In this document: one piece after another, positions 9,501 through 16,974 of the stretch
Position numbering within the stretch: the first letter of the stretch is position 1
Layout of the letters: every line of letters begins with the position of its first letter
Source: Nitrospiraceae bacterium
GTDB taxonomy: Bacteria; Nitrospirota; Nitrospiria; Nitrospirales; Nitrospiraceae
DNA length: 64,000 nucleotides
Direction of reading: 5' to 3'
NCBI GenBank assembly: GCA_013140715.1
Contig: JABFSG010000016.1
Coordinates: 1 to 64,000 of the forward strand
Notes under the pieces: generated by a model
What the model saw: the letters and a program-made list of their open reading frames with translations, nothing else
The model's database searches: none
Told to the model about the DNA's origin: nothing
Made by a program: the position numbers and the translations under genes

Positions 9501-9760
9501 TTTTTTGCGGTGACCGCTTTCAGCGCCTGCATGTCCAGCACTTGCTCCGCCACCATCTGCTTCAATCGCCGGTTTTCGTCTTCCAGCTGGCGGAGCTTCT
9601 TCACGTCGCGGACTTCCAGTCCCGCATACTTGGTTCGCCACTTATAAAACGTTGCGTCCGAAATGCCGTGCTTGCGGCAGAGCTCTGGGCCCCCGAACCC
9701 TGGCTGGGCATCCTTGAGTACGGCAATGATTTATTCCTCCGTGTGTCGTTTCCTGGTCAT
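9494..9760 (-). pseudogene. IS3-family OrfA, nonsense mutated
   Basis: From ATG at 9760 the frame reads MTRKRHTEE, then a TAA stop at 9731-9733, where close relatives have glutamine. Beyond the stop the same frame gives a complete OrfA with a helix-turn-helix (ELCRKHGISDATFYKWRTKY) and leucine-zipper-like helix (LRQLEDENRRLKQMVAEQ), ending at TAG 9494-9496. Just before the end lies A AAA AAC (9501-9506 plus C on the minus strand), the expected slippery site for the -1 frameshift that makes the OrfAB fusion. Confidence 0.85.
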
Positions 9761-9834
9761 GGCCCCTCCTGTGGGACCCATCACAGCACAAGCGGACTTC
9801 CAAGCCAATGGTCTAGTTTTCAGGGGAAAGGTCA

Positions 9835-9838
9835 AGAC
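9835..9838. repeat. Right target-site duplication AGAC
   Basis: Direct repeat of 8608-8611 on the other side of the IS element; see the left copy. Confidence 0.75.
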
Positions 9839-9963
9839 GATGGGAGGCGTGGTCTGGAGAATCCTCTCAACAATTTTTCAGGACATATGAAATCTGGGCG
9901 TTTTTGAGTGAGGAATGCAAGGGTGCTGAGGAGCATATCTTGCGCAATGGAAGAATTATCCGC

Positions 9964-10389
9964 TCATAGCCCGTCACTCACCGGATAACTGTCAGACAGG
10001 CGTGGTCTGAGCGATCCCTTCAGCATTCCAGTCTCTTCAATGCCAATGAGCCTGGCGGAACCAGGCACATTCATCGTCTGACCCAGCAATCGAGGTCGCC
10101 CCGCGCGAAGCGCCTTTGTTCTTTTGGGGAAGGGGCATTGACGGAATGATTCCATCTCTGTGAGCGAGGTCCGTAGGGATTGAGCGATAAGCCATGCGAG
10201 CGTCAAGCTTGGGCTCCAGTAGACTGCATCACGAAGGCGATCGACAAGATCACTGGGAAGACTGACAGTTAACCGAACCGTTCGAGATTGGGGTCGTTCG
10301 GCCTTGCTCGGTCTGGATGGCGGACGAGCAACCATCTGATATTCATGTTTAATCGAGACGCTCCGACCGTCCTGATCAGTCTGTGACAT
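9964..10389 (-). CDS. Ribbon-helix-helix DNA-binding protein
   Basis: The 141-residue product has a central RTVRLTVSLPSDLVDRLRDA segment: a short beta strand followed by helices, the pattern of CopG/Arc ribbon-helix-helix DNA-binding proteins. The following YWSPSLTLAWLIAQSLR and a Gly-Arg-Pro motif (RAGRPRLLG) recall RHH proteins often found on plasmids and integrative elements. The frame is open upstream to 10584, but the ATG at 10389 is the likely start because GGGAGG lies seven bases before it; upstream residues look like translated spacer. It sits next to the dead IS element. The partner operator is not identified. It could be a leftover control gene of a lost element. Confidence 0.65.
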   Translation of the reverse strand: MSQTDQDGRSVSIKHEYQMVARPPSRPSKAERPQSRTVRLTVSLPSDLVDRLRDAVYWSPSLTLAWLIAQSLRTSLTEMESFRQCPFPKRTKALRAGRPRLLGQTMNVPGSARLIGIEETGMLKGSLRPRLSDSYPVSDGL

Positions 10390-10908
10390 TGTCTGCCTCC
10401 CAGGTTGTTCTGAGATTACATAACCCCACGGACATGGTCTGATTTCATTATCCAGTCTCCAGCACCCCTGCTTGATTGAAGGGCCGCACACTGGTGAAGA
10501 AACAGGGTGCGACCCCGATGGCGGAAGCTTGTGGCGGTGGGAGGGCTCTGGATGGGCACAATCCAGAGATGGTTCCACTAACATGAGAGGCGTTAACCTC
10601 GTGAGTGGGACCCACCGGCGTTTCGCTTCGCCAGTAGTCTTTTAGTTTCCGACCAGCATTTTGTGTCCTCTATTTCACGTAATGAAAGGGCTGCATCCAT
10701 ACAGCAACCCCTGTACCAGATCATTCGCGGTATCGATATTCTCGATCTATGTCGTAAGTCGTTGAGTGAATGTGGTTTGGTGAGTCAATGGGAATGAGAG
10801 GTCTCTAAGACAGGGGCGTATCTTATACGGTACGCCCTCTACTCAAGAAGATACAGGCATTGGGGGGACAGCATGGGGCAGAAGAGAGCGCAAGAGACTG
10901 GGAACACT
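10390..10908. other. Intergenic region, no confident gene
   Basis: About 520 bases without a supported gene. The left third is open in the frame of the RHH gene, but its codons (Pro, Ser, His and Cys-rich) look non-coding. A short inverted repeat at 10814-10837 is listed separately. Nothing else recognisable is seen. Confidence 0.5.
10814..10837. terminator. Possible hairpin downstream of CopD-like gene
   Basis: GGGCGTA (10814-10820) pairs perfectly with TACGCCC (10831-10837) across a 10-base loop. It lies about 70 bases past the stop of the minus-strand CopD-like gene. There is no T run on either side, so an intrinsic terminator is only possible. Confidence 0.3.
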
Positions 10909-11421
10909 TTATTGGTGGAGATGTTTCATCGCAGCAGCGCAGAGTAGGATCAAGAAACCTATCCAAAGCGCAGCCTGTTGGAACGGAATCGCTTCGTAGG
11001 ACTCTTCTTCCCCTTCTTCTGCGTCATCGGACTTGAAGACCATCGTGTAGAGAAAGAGCGTGAGAAGACAGAGGACGAGAAACAATTTGACAAAAAAGAC
11101 GGTCAGGTATTTGGCATGGTGTTGAATCCCGCTCCCCGTTTGAGCGGTGATAAGCTGATTGACGTAGTGGACATTGATACCGCCGGTAAACAATAGAACC
11201 AGGAGGAGAATACCTGCGACTTTCTTGTAATGTTGATAAAAGGCATCGGTAATCGGCTTGATCTGTTCCTTCGCAACCGCCTGTTTCAGCCCAGGGGTCA
11301 CAGCTATGACGAGAAATGCGAGTCCGCCGATCCAGATGACCGCCGATACCAAATGGAGCCAATGATTGACGATCGGAATCAGTGTACTAAAGTCGGTGGC
11401 GAGGCTTTGAGGCACGTCCAT
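10909..11421 (-). CDS. CopD-like integral membrane protein
   Basis: A 170-residue protein with four strongly hydrophobic segments (about residues 16-44, 68-87, 106-128 and 150-163). The first contains HWLHLVSAVIWIGGLAF, which resembles the haem- or copper-binding first helix of CopD and related b-type membrane proteins; a second His pair (QHHAKY) starts the third segment and HLHQ ends the protein. CopD-family members are linked to copper handling, while similar four-helix proteins bind haem b. Neither can be chosen from sequence alone. It is the gene downstream of the radical-SAM gene on the same strand, separated by an intergenic hairpin element. Confidence 0.7.
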   Translation of the reverse strand: MDVPQSLATDFSTLIPIVNHWLHLVSAVIWIGGLAFLVIAVTPGLKQAVAKEQIKPITDAFYQHYKKVAGILLLVLLFTGGINVHYVNQLITAQTGSGIQHHAKYLTVFFVKLFLVLCLLTLFLYTMVFKSDDAEEGEEESYEAIPFQQAALWIGFLILLCAAAMKHLHQ

Positions 11422-11432
11422 GCTTAGGTCGA

Positions 11433-11521
11433 TGGTACAGGGTGAGGGATAGGGAGTGCGGGAGCAGAAGAAACATAAATTCTCGGAACTAGTGTTTCTA
11501 CCCCGTTACCCCTTACCAGTT
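11433..11521. repeat. Degenerate-word hairpin element
   Basis: The left arm (11433-11458, iterated GGGTGAGGGATAGGGAG-like words) and the right arm (11498-11521, ACCCCGTTACCCCTTACC-like words) are roughly complementary. The right arm contains the stop codon and last five codons of the radical-SAM gene. One of a family of such elements in this window. Confidence 0.55.
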
Positions 11522-12909
11522 ACGTCAAAATTGAAGACTGGCGCGTCGTTCCCGAATCGTTTCTTGCGGAGCTCTTCCATCAATTCAATGGTAATCACGG
11601 GAATATTATTCTCGCGTGCGTGTTTTTCAACGCCCTTTTTCACCATGGCGCGCAAGAAATAGGGAATCCGGTTGAGTCTGGTTTCTGAGTCCTCATTCCA
11701 CGCTACCTGGCTTTCTTCCGGTGTATTAAATGCGACTTTGATCTTTTCTCCCCCCTTCGGGGTATAGAGACACCATTGATCTTCATCCAGCCAATCGCCG
11801 TGATCGACGTAGGGACGTGCACGGCAACCTCCGCAGATGTCTGTGTACTCGCAATCACCGCATTTACCTTTCAGTTGCGGATAGCGGAAGGAATTGAAGA
11901 CGTCGGACTTTTCCCACAGATCGACAAAACTTGCCTCTCGGATGTTCCCGGCAGACAACGGCATGTAGGGACAAGGGGTCAGCTCGCCATTAGGAGTCAC
12001 GCGCGCGTAATTCGTGCCAGCCAGACATCCGCCGCCCATATAGCCCGTCGCTTTAGTAATAGGGGAGTTTGGATCTTTTTCGTACGCGAGCCGTTTGAAA
12101 TGCGGCGCACAGCGAGCCCGGACGAGCATACCCTTGTAATTATCCTGACAGTTGACCAGGTAGCCAAGAACCTCCTCGTACTGGGCCGGGGTGATATCGG
12201 TTAATTCCTCGCCGCGACCGGTGCAGACCATGAAGAAAACATTGAGCACCTTGGCGCCAAGCTGATGCGCCCAATCGATCACTTCTGGCAATTCCTGATA
12301 ATTCATCGGTTGCGCGCTGAAATGTACTTGAAAGGCCAATCCATTCCGCTTGCAGGCCTCGATACCGGCGAGTGCCGCTTCCCATGCACCAGGCACACCT
12401 CGGAAGCGGTTATGCTTGACGGGATCCAGTGAGTCGATGCTGATACCCATGCCCATCACGCCGATTTCGACAAGTTCCTTTGCCATCCGGTCATCGATCA
12501 ACATACCGTTGGTCCCAAACACCACCATGAAGCCGAGCTTCACAGCGTAACGCGCGATGTCGAGGATGTCAGGACGGACGAGCGGTTCGCCGCCCGTGAT
12601 CACCAGAAGACAACCCCTATTGACCTCGGCAATCTGATCGATGAGTCTGTAGCATTCTTCGGTCGAGAGTTCGTCGTCCCCGCCAGCCGACTTCGTCGTC
12701 GCATCGAGATAACAATGGTCGCACTTGAGATTGCAGCGCTTTGTGAGGTTGAGTGCAATGAGATAGGGCTTGAAGTCATCGACCGTTCGGCCATCATAGG
12801 GCCCTTCGCCTTGAGGGGTAGGCGTGAGAAATTGCGTGACCTGCTGTTGAAAAGCCCCGATCACTCCGCTGAGTAAGGGACCGTTGAAGATTGGTAGCGA
12901 TTTACCCAT
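11506..12909 (-). CDS. Radical SAM/SPASM protein with C-terminal PCP_red module
   Basis: The 467-residue protein has the radical-SAM cluster motif CNLKCDHC (about residues 58-65) and the GGEP motif (near 108). A SPASM-type region follows with cysteines at GGGCLAG, TPCPYMP and CGDCEYTDICGGCRAR, so a second Fe-S cluster is expected. The overall pattern is that of NirJ/AhbC/AhbD-type haem-modifying enzymes. The last 60 residues (NRIPYFLRAMVKKGVEKHAR and onward) match the PCP_red helical module first described in light-independent protochlorophyllide reductase. Two genes downstream of the stress protein that carries three such modules, it may work with it. A haem d1-like or other tetrapyrrole substrate is inference. 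Confidence 0.85.
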   Translation of the reverse strand: MGKSLPIFNGPLLSGVIGAFQQQVTQFLTPTPQGEGPYDGRTVDDFKPYLIALNLTKRCNLKCDHCYLDATTKSAGGDDELSTEECYRLIDQIAEVNRGCLLVITGGEPLVRPDILDIARYAVKLGFMVVFGTNGMLIDDRMAKELVEIGVMGMGISIDSLDPVKHNRFRGVPGAWEAALAGIEACKRNGLAFQVHFSAQPMNYQELPEVIDWAHQLGAKVLNVFFMVCTGRGEELTDITPAQYEEVLGYLVNCQDNYKGMLVRARCAPHFKRLAYEKDPNSPITKATGYMGGGCLAGTNYARVTPNGELTPCPYMPLSAGNIREASFVDLWEKSDVFNSFRYPQLKGKCGDCEYTDICGGCRARPYVDHGDWLDEDQWCLYTPKGGEKIKVAFNTPEESQVAWNEDSETRLNRIPYFLRAMVKKGVEKHARENNIPVITIELMEELRKKRFGNDAPVFNFDVTGKG

Positions 12910-12918
12910 GGTCTAGAA

Positions 12919-13018
12919 GAAATGTGAAACTCTAAATTAAGGACGTAGAATGGGTGGTTCTGGAAAGTCGGCTGTCCGGTCAATTTCACATTTCACATTC
13001 ATCATTCAAACTTTCAAC
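12919..13018. repeat. Degenerate-word hairpin element
   Basis: GAAATGTGAAA (12919-12929) faces ATTTCACATTTCACATTCAT and further CATT/CAAACTTTCAA words at 12983-13018. The arms are complementary over 11 bases. The right arm reaches into the stop codon of the universal-stress/PCP_red gene (13014-13016). Confidence 0.6.
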
Positions 13019-15131
13019 GGGACGATTTCGTCTTTCCGGTCAGGTTGGCAATCATGTCCTTCAAGTTGCCGGTCTTCATGGCTTCCGCCATATAATCCTT
13101 GGCCTGCTCGATACCCTCGTGCGCCACTTCAGCCGTGATGACCGTCACACCGATCTTATCGGCATGTTTTTCGATCAGGGCACGGGTACAGTCTCGCATA
13201 AACCCTTCAGGCGCCCGTTCAAGCCGTGATTGCGCCTCCGGCGTCCAGGCATAAGGAGAGACAGGGGCTGGTTCTTCCGCATGGCCATTCCCATTTCCAT
13301 GACCATTCCCCAGGGGGGCGGTCACGCCAGTGGCGAGGTTCGTTGCAGCAGAAACGGTAGCCAGTGCTTCGGTCGAGGCGCCGGTTCCCTTATTCGCAAA
13401 GATGGGGGTGTAATCCTCCGAGGCTGCTTCCTGAATCATCGGCGCTGCATACTCCAGCGTGATTGTGGTCATGCCGAGTTTACGGGCAGTCTTCTCGATT
13501 TTAGCCTTGGCGCGCCGGCGTTGGAACCCGGCCGGCACCGCGCGGATTCCTTCTTTGGCATCTTTGGTCCATTGCATGGGAACGTCATCGTAGGCCAGGT
13601 CGGTTTCGAGGGCTCCTTCGGCATGTGCCGCTGCATCGAAAAGCGTTTTGTCAACCAGTTTGAAGCGGTCGCCTCCGGCGGCGCAGACGGGGCATTTCAC
13701 AGGCGTTTCGCCCTTTCCGATATAACCGCAGCCGTCGCAGATGAAGTAGTTCTGGGTCATCCGGTCCAGGTAGGCTTGCGTGGCGGCGCTGACCGTCGGT
13801 TTTTCTTCCACGACCTCGGTCATCATGCCGCTGAGCGTCGAACCCATGAGATCCTTCAAGACAGACTCGTCCGCCTGCATCTTGTCTCGGTTAATACCAG
13901 CGGCATCCAAGTTGCCCCCGAGGGCATGCATCGCTTCCATGGCACCCTTGGGCAAGATGTGCCCGACAGCCGTATCGACCACGGTATTACTGATGATGGT
14001 GTGACCCTTTTCGATGGCATAACGATGGATGGCTGTTTTCGCCACCCCTCTGGCAAATATCGGGATCTTTTCCATTCGGCGGAGGGCTTCTTCAGTCCAG
14101 GCGATTGTGTATTCCGCCAACGTATCGATCGGTGGGACATATTTCCTGTTCGACACGAGGATATTGCAGGGTGCAGACCGTAAGAGATTCTCCGTATTGC
14201 TGCCGATATCCATATCCTCGTCACTATGCACGCCGATCCGCCCGACGATCAGTAGTGCCGGGATATCCTTCCGCACATATTGGATGATCTTTTCGAAGGC
14301 CTTGCCGTCCAGCAGAGTAGTCTTGACGTCGGTTTGCTCAGCCTGAGCGATTTCACGGCAGATATCGAGATGCGATTGGTAGATCTTCGCGAGGCCGCTA
14401 TCGATGATTTCCTCATGGAGCTTTTCCTGCTCCTTGAATCGGAACACTTTACCCGCTTCCTCGTTGAGAACACCTGAGATACTGTGAAAGGCGGCATAAT
14501 GGAAATAGGGATCGAAGGCCGAGATGGCCTCCACCGGCATGTTGAAGGCCTTCCCCAGTGCTAGGCCGGTCATAAGTCCGCCGAAGGAATAGGGGCTGCC
14601 GTCCACTGCTACCACGATTCTCCCGCCGGTCATAGGCTGGGTTTGCTTGATGATCAGCATATCCGAACTCCGCACGCGACGAAGCACGCGCTCGGTGTTA
14701 CTGCCGATCACACTGTCTTTGACTGCGCCGACACCCAAGGCGCCCATGATCACCAGATCGTAGGCATTGGTATTGATGTCTTCGGCCAGCACCTTCCAAT
14801 TCCGGCCTTCGAGCGAACGACGCTCGATCGGCAGGTTGTTTTCCGCGCATTTCTTGTCGACATAGTCGAGGTAGGAATCGGTGATGATCTGGAGACCACG
14901 GGTAATCAGCGAATCGTGGATTTGGCGCTGCCGGTCGAGTTCTTTCTCATCGTGGTACTCTTCGGGTAAGCCCGCTTCCATCTGTTTGAAGCGCTTATCA
15001 TGCATTTTGGCTGCATAGACGTGGCTGCCCACGATCTTCGAGCCGAACGCCTTGGCAAAGTGAACGCCGACGTCGACGGCTGTATTGGAATGGTCGGAAT
15101 TATCGACCGGAACATAGATCGTCTTATACAT
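13014..15131 (-). CDS. Tandem universal stress protein fused to rubredoxin-like and PCP_red modules
   Basis: The 705-residue protein has two UspA-like domains (about 1-160 and 168-325; second one with VAVDGSPYSFGG and the nucleotide-binding GSNTENLLRSAPCNILV). A PCP_red-like helical module follows (TEEALRRMEKIPIFARGVAK, about 345-400). Then comes a rubredoxin-type zinc or iron knuckle (CDGCGYIGKGETPVKCPVC, about 470), and two more PCP_red modules (about 520-570 and 640-690). Between them lies a Gly/His-rich linker (GNGHGNGNGHAEE). UspA domains bind ATP or are stress-induced; the PCP_red module is known from protochlorophyllide reductase, but no photosynthesis genes are here. GGAG lies nine bases before the ATG. 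It probably shares a function with the downstream radical-SAM gene, perhaps in redox or tetrapyrrole handling; this is inference. Confidence 0.85.
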   Translation of the reverse strand: MYKTIYVPVDNSDHSNTAVDVGVHFAKAFGSKIVGSHVYAAKMHDKRFKQMEAGLPEEYHDEKELDRQRQIHDSLITRGLQIITDSYLDYVDKKCAENNLPIERRSLEGRNWKVLAEDINTNAYDLVIMGALGVGAVKDSVIGSNTERVLRRVRSSDMLIIKQTQPMTGGRIVVAVDGSPYSFGGLMTGLALGKAFNMPVEAISAFDPYFHYAAFHSISGVLNEEAGKVFRFKEQEKLHEEIIDSGLAKIYQSHLDICREIAQAEQTDVKTTLLDGKAFEKIIQYVRKDIPALLIVGRIGVHSDEDMDIGSNTENLLRSAPCNILVSNRKYVPPIDTLAEYTIAWTEEALRRMEKIPIFARGVAKTAIHRYAIEKGHTIISNTVVDTAVGHILPKGAMEAMHALGGNLDAAGINRDKMQADESVLKDLMGSTLSGMMTEVVEEKPTVSAATQAYLDRMTQNYFICDGCGYIGKGETPVKCPVCAAGGDRFKLVDKTLFDAAAHAEGALETDLAYDDVPMQWTKDAKEGIRAVPAGFQRRRAKAKIEKTARKLGMTTITLEYAAPMIQEAASEDYTPIFANKGTGASTEALATVSAATNLATGVTAPLGNGHGNGNGHAEEPAPVSPYAWTPEAQSRLERAPEGFMRDCTRALIEKHADKIGVTVITAEVAHEGIEQAKDYMAEAMKTGNLKDMIANLTGKTKSSR

Positions 15132-15545
15132 TGAGATATCTCCTCAAGATGCCCTCCAGGCCAGAGCGGAAGAGAGTAATTGTCAAAATTTCCAAACGGT
15201 TGACGTACTTTTCCAGCCTCAAGGAACGGACATGCTAGCACCGGTCTGAATTCGAATGCAAGGTATCGACGGAGGCGAGAGACAGGGAGCTAGGACGCCG
15301 GCGTGATGACAGATTTTTAGCCTGGATCTTTTGCGGAGCGAAACGAGGGTCGGAAACGGAGAATTTCCTCCAGGGACAGAAGGGCGTCGCGTCCGGAGTT
15401 CTCTTCAATCCCTCGGATCAAGCTCTTGTCAGCATAGGGACCTGATTCTTTGGGGGATTGGGATAGAGACCCCGTCCACTTCCGTGGGTCCCGGCTTCCT
15501 TCTTTCCGTTCCCAGGCTCTAAGGCAAGCCTTGCAATGAACGAGT
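15132..15545. other. Intergenic region, no confident gene
   Basis: About 410 bases between the stress-protein start and the methyltransferase stop. It should hold the promoter of the stress-protein gene: reading the minus strand, TTGACA lies near 15182, but no good -10 box follows. Short open frames here have neither good starts nor recognisable content. Confidence 0.5.
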
Positions 15546-16523
15546 TCAGCGGCGCTGCATAGACAACATCACACTCGTAGGGACATTGGCATGCACTGCC
15601 CGAAACATGCCAAAGCGACACAGCCCTGCCCCAAATGCCAGACGCATTAACAGGAACGTGGGCACTTCTCGCAATGATTTAATCACCCCGATCATGCCAA
15701 ACCGAACAATCCCTGCTGGACGGACAACTCCCTGCCAGATGGAATCGAGCCATGAGGGTAAGGTTTCAGCAGTCCAATCTGCTGTGGTGACTTCACCCGC
15801 CACCAGTCCAGTTGCCTCCAGTAATTCTGAAAACCCTTCAATGCTGGAAAACGCCGGATGAGACCACTGATCCAGTAGTTGCCGCATCACTGGCTTTTCC
15901 CAAAAATTGAGTGGAATCTGGCGATCGTCCCGCTGATTCCAATCAGCCACAATAAGAACTCCACCCGGTTTTAAAACGCGCATGAGCTCTCGAGCAAATT
16001 GTGCCTTATCCGGCATGTGCGGCCCTGCCTCGACCGACCAGACCACATCAAAACTGGCATCGGGGAACGACAGGGCCAGCGCATCATCGACCTGAAAGTG
16101 GGCAGTCACCTCTGGGGGGGTCAGTTGTTGAGCACGTCTGACTTGCTGGGGGCTGAGGGTGATTCCTGTGACGGCAAAGCCATACTCCCGCGCCAGAATG
16201 CGACTGCTGCCGCCAATGCCACAGCCCACATCCAAAACCGTCATACCGGAAGACAGCTTGTCTAACCCACCCCAGCGCACCATTTCATGCACAAAGTCTG
16301 ACTTGGCTTTGAGAAAATCCTTTTTGCGGGGTGGAGAGCCATAGTGTCCCAGATGGATATGTTCGCCCCAGTAGAATTCGAGAATGCCGTCAGTCGTCCA
16401 GTCATCATAGGAATTGGCGACAGAATCGGCAGACTGATACTTCCTGGGAAATAGCAGGTAAAGCACGAATCCGATCAGCAGTAAGACCAGGAGAAGGATG
16501 ATCGCCAAGATGAACATGTTCAT
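15546..16523 (-). CDS. MPBQ/MSBQ-type quinone methyltransferase (cyanobacterial type)
   Basis: The 325-residue protein starts with one membrane helix (residues 1-24), then a SAM methyltransferase domain with motif I VLDVGCGIGGSSRILA near 99, motif II DVVWSVEAGPHM near 163 and the post-I loop LKPGGVLIVADWNQRDD. Across its length it closely resembles my recollection of the Synechocystis 2-methyl-6-phytylbenzoquinone methyltransferase of tocopherol and plastoquinone synthesis, including SYDDWTTDGILEFYWGEHIH and NFWEKPVMRQLLDQWSHPAF. That enzyme adds a methyl group to the prenylated benzoquinone ring. The membrane anchor fits a lipid substrate. Neighbours include another quinone methyltransferase relic, an FAD hydroxylase and UbiE/MenG, so a role in making a plastoquinone-like quinone is likely. 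The start is ATG 16523 or the ATG two codons later; no strong ribosome site is seen. Confidence 0.85.
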   Translation of the reverse strand: MNMFILAIILLLVLLLIGFVLYLLFPRKYQSADSVANSYDDWTTDGILEFYWGEHIHLGHYGSPPRKKDFLKAKSDFVHEMVRWGGLDKLSSGMTVLDVGCGIGGSSRILAREYGFAVTGITLSPQQVRRAQQLTPPEVTAHFQVDDALALSFPDASFDVVWSVEAGPHMPDKAQFARELMRVLKPGGVLIVADWNQRDDRQIPLNFWEKPVMRQLLDQWSHPAFSSIEGFSELLEATGLVAGEVTTADWTAETLPSWLDSIWQGVVRPAGIVRFGMIGVIKSLREVPTFLLMRLAFGAGLCRFGMFRAVHANVPTSVMLSMQRR

Positions 16524-16728
16524 CGAATGTCTGAATTACCGTGATGTCATTCGCATTAGGGACAATACAAAGAAAGTGACACGAGTAACCTAGGGAGCAC
16601 CCCACCCCTTCCCCATTATTAATGTGCCAACAGAGGCGAAAAGTGGTGTAGATTAGCCGCGGACGTGCTGCTAAGTCAATGCGAAGGGTATTGGAATCTC
16701 AGGCGAATCCCTCATTTTCTGGGAGAGT

Positions 16729-16890
16729 GATCAACAGAAGAAAGCGAAAGCCAAGCCCGACTTGAACGGCTGCACATTCGCCCGCGAGGATGCGGAGCAG
16801 ATTCCCTATGAGACCGATCGGTTCGACCGGTATGTCTCGGCCGGCAGCCTCGAATATTGGCCAGACCCTGCGCAGGGTATTCAGAATGTG
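16729..16890 (+). pseudogene. Relic of plant/archaeal-type MPBQ methyltransferase
   Basis: In one frame the sequence reads DQQKKAKAKPDLNGCTFARE, then DAEQIPYETDRFDRYVSAGS, LEYWPDPAQGI. This matches the motif region of VTE3-type MPBQ/MSBQ methyltransferases as I recall it (DAEDLPFPTDYADRYVSAGS, IEYWPDPQRGI). Both ends are missing: no SAM-binding motif I precedes it, and after the isoleucine the frame leaves the family and stops at 16971. It is a fragment of about 54 codons of a roughly 300-codon gene. It lies between an intact methyltransferase of the unrelated cyanobacterial type and the FAD hydroxylase, so one enzyme may have replaced the other. Confidence 0.75.
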
Positions 16891-16974
16891 CTATTTGGTA
16901 GCTGTTCCCAGAACCCTGTTGCCATGAGAAACGAGAACGATATCGAGTTCCGGTCTCTGAACATCATCTAGCCA

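Larger units (their letters stand above)
8612..9834 (-). mobile_element. Inactivated IS3-family insertion sequence
   Basis: The element is 1223 bp with imperfect terminal inverted repeats: TGACCTTCCCCC at the left end and TGACCTTTCCCC at the right end read inward. AGAC flanks it on both sides as a target duplication. It encodes, on the minus strand, an OrfA/OrfB transposase pair of the IS3 family with an A6C slippery site between them. Both frames are broken (see the two pseudogenes), so the element should not move unless helped by an intact copy. The preserved ends and duplication suggest an insertion not yet eroded at its borders. Confidence 0.9.

Noticed and set aside
10390-10584. Upstream extension of the RHH reading frame
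   Set aside because: The extra residues have spacer-like composition, and a strong ribosome site lies before the ATG at 10389.
15418-15621. Open frame overlapping the methyltransferase 3' end
   Set aside because: It lies mostly in another frame of the methyltransferase gene, with Pro/Gly-rich non-family sequence and no ribosome site.
16762-16971. Possible stand-alone small protein
   Set aside because: The sequence matches an internal part of a methyltransferase family and starts at TTG without a ribosome site, so it is a fragment.
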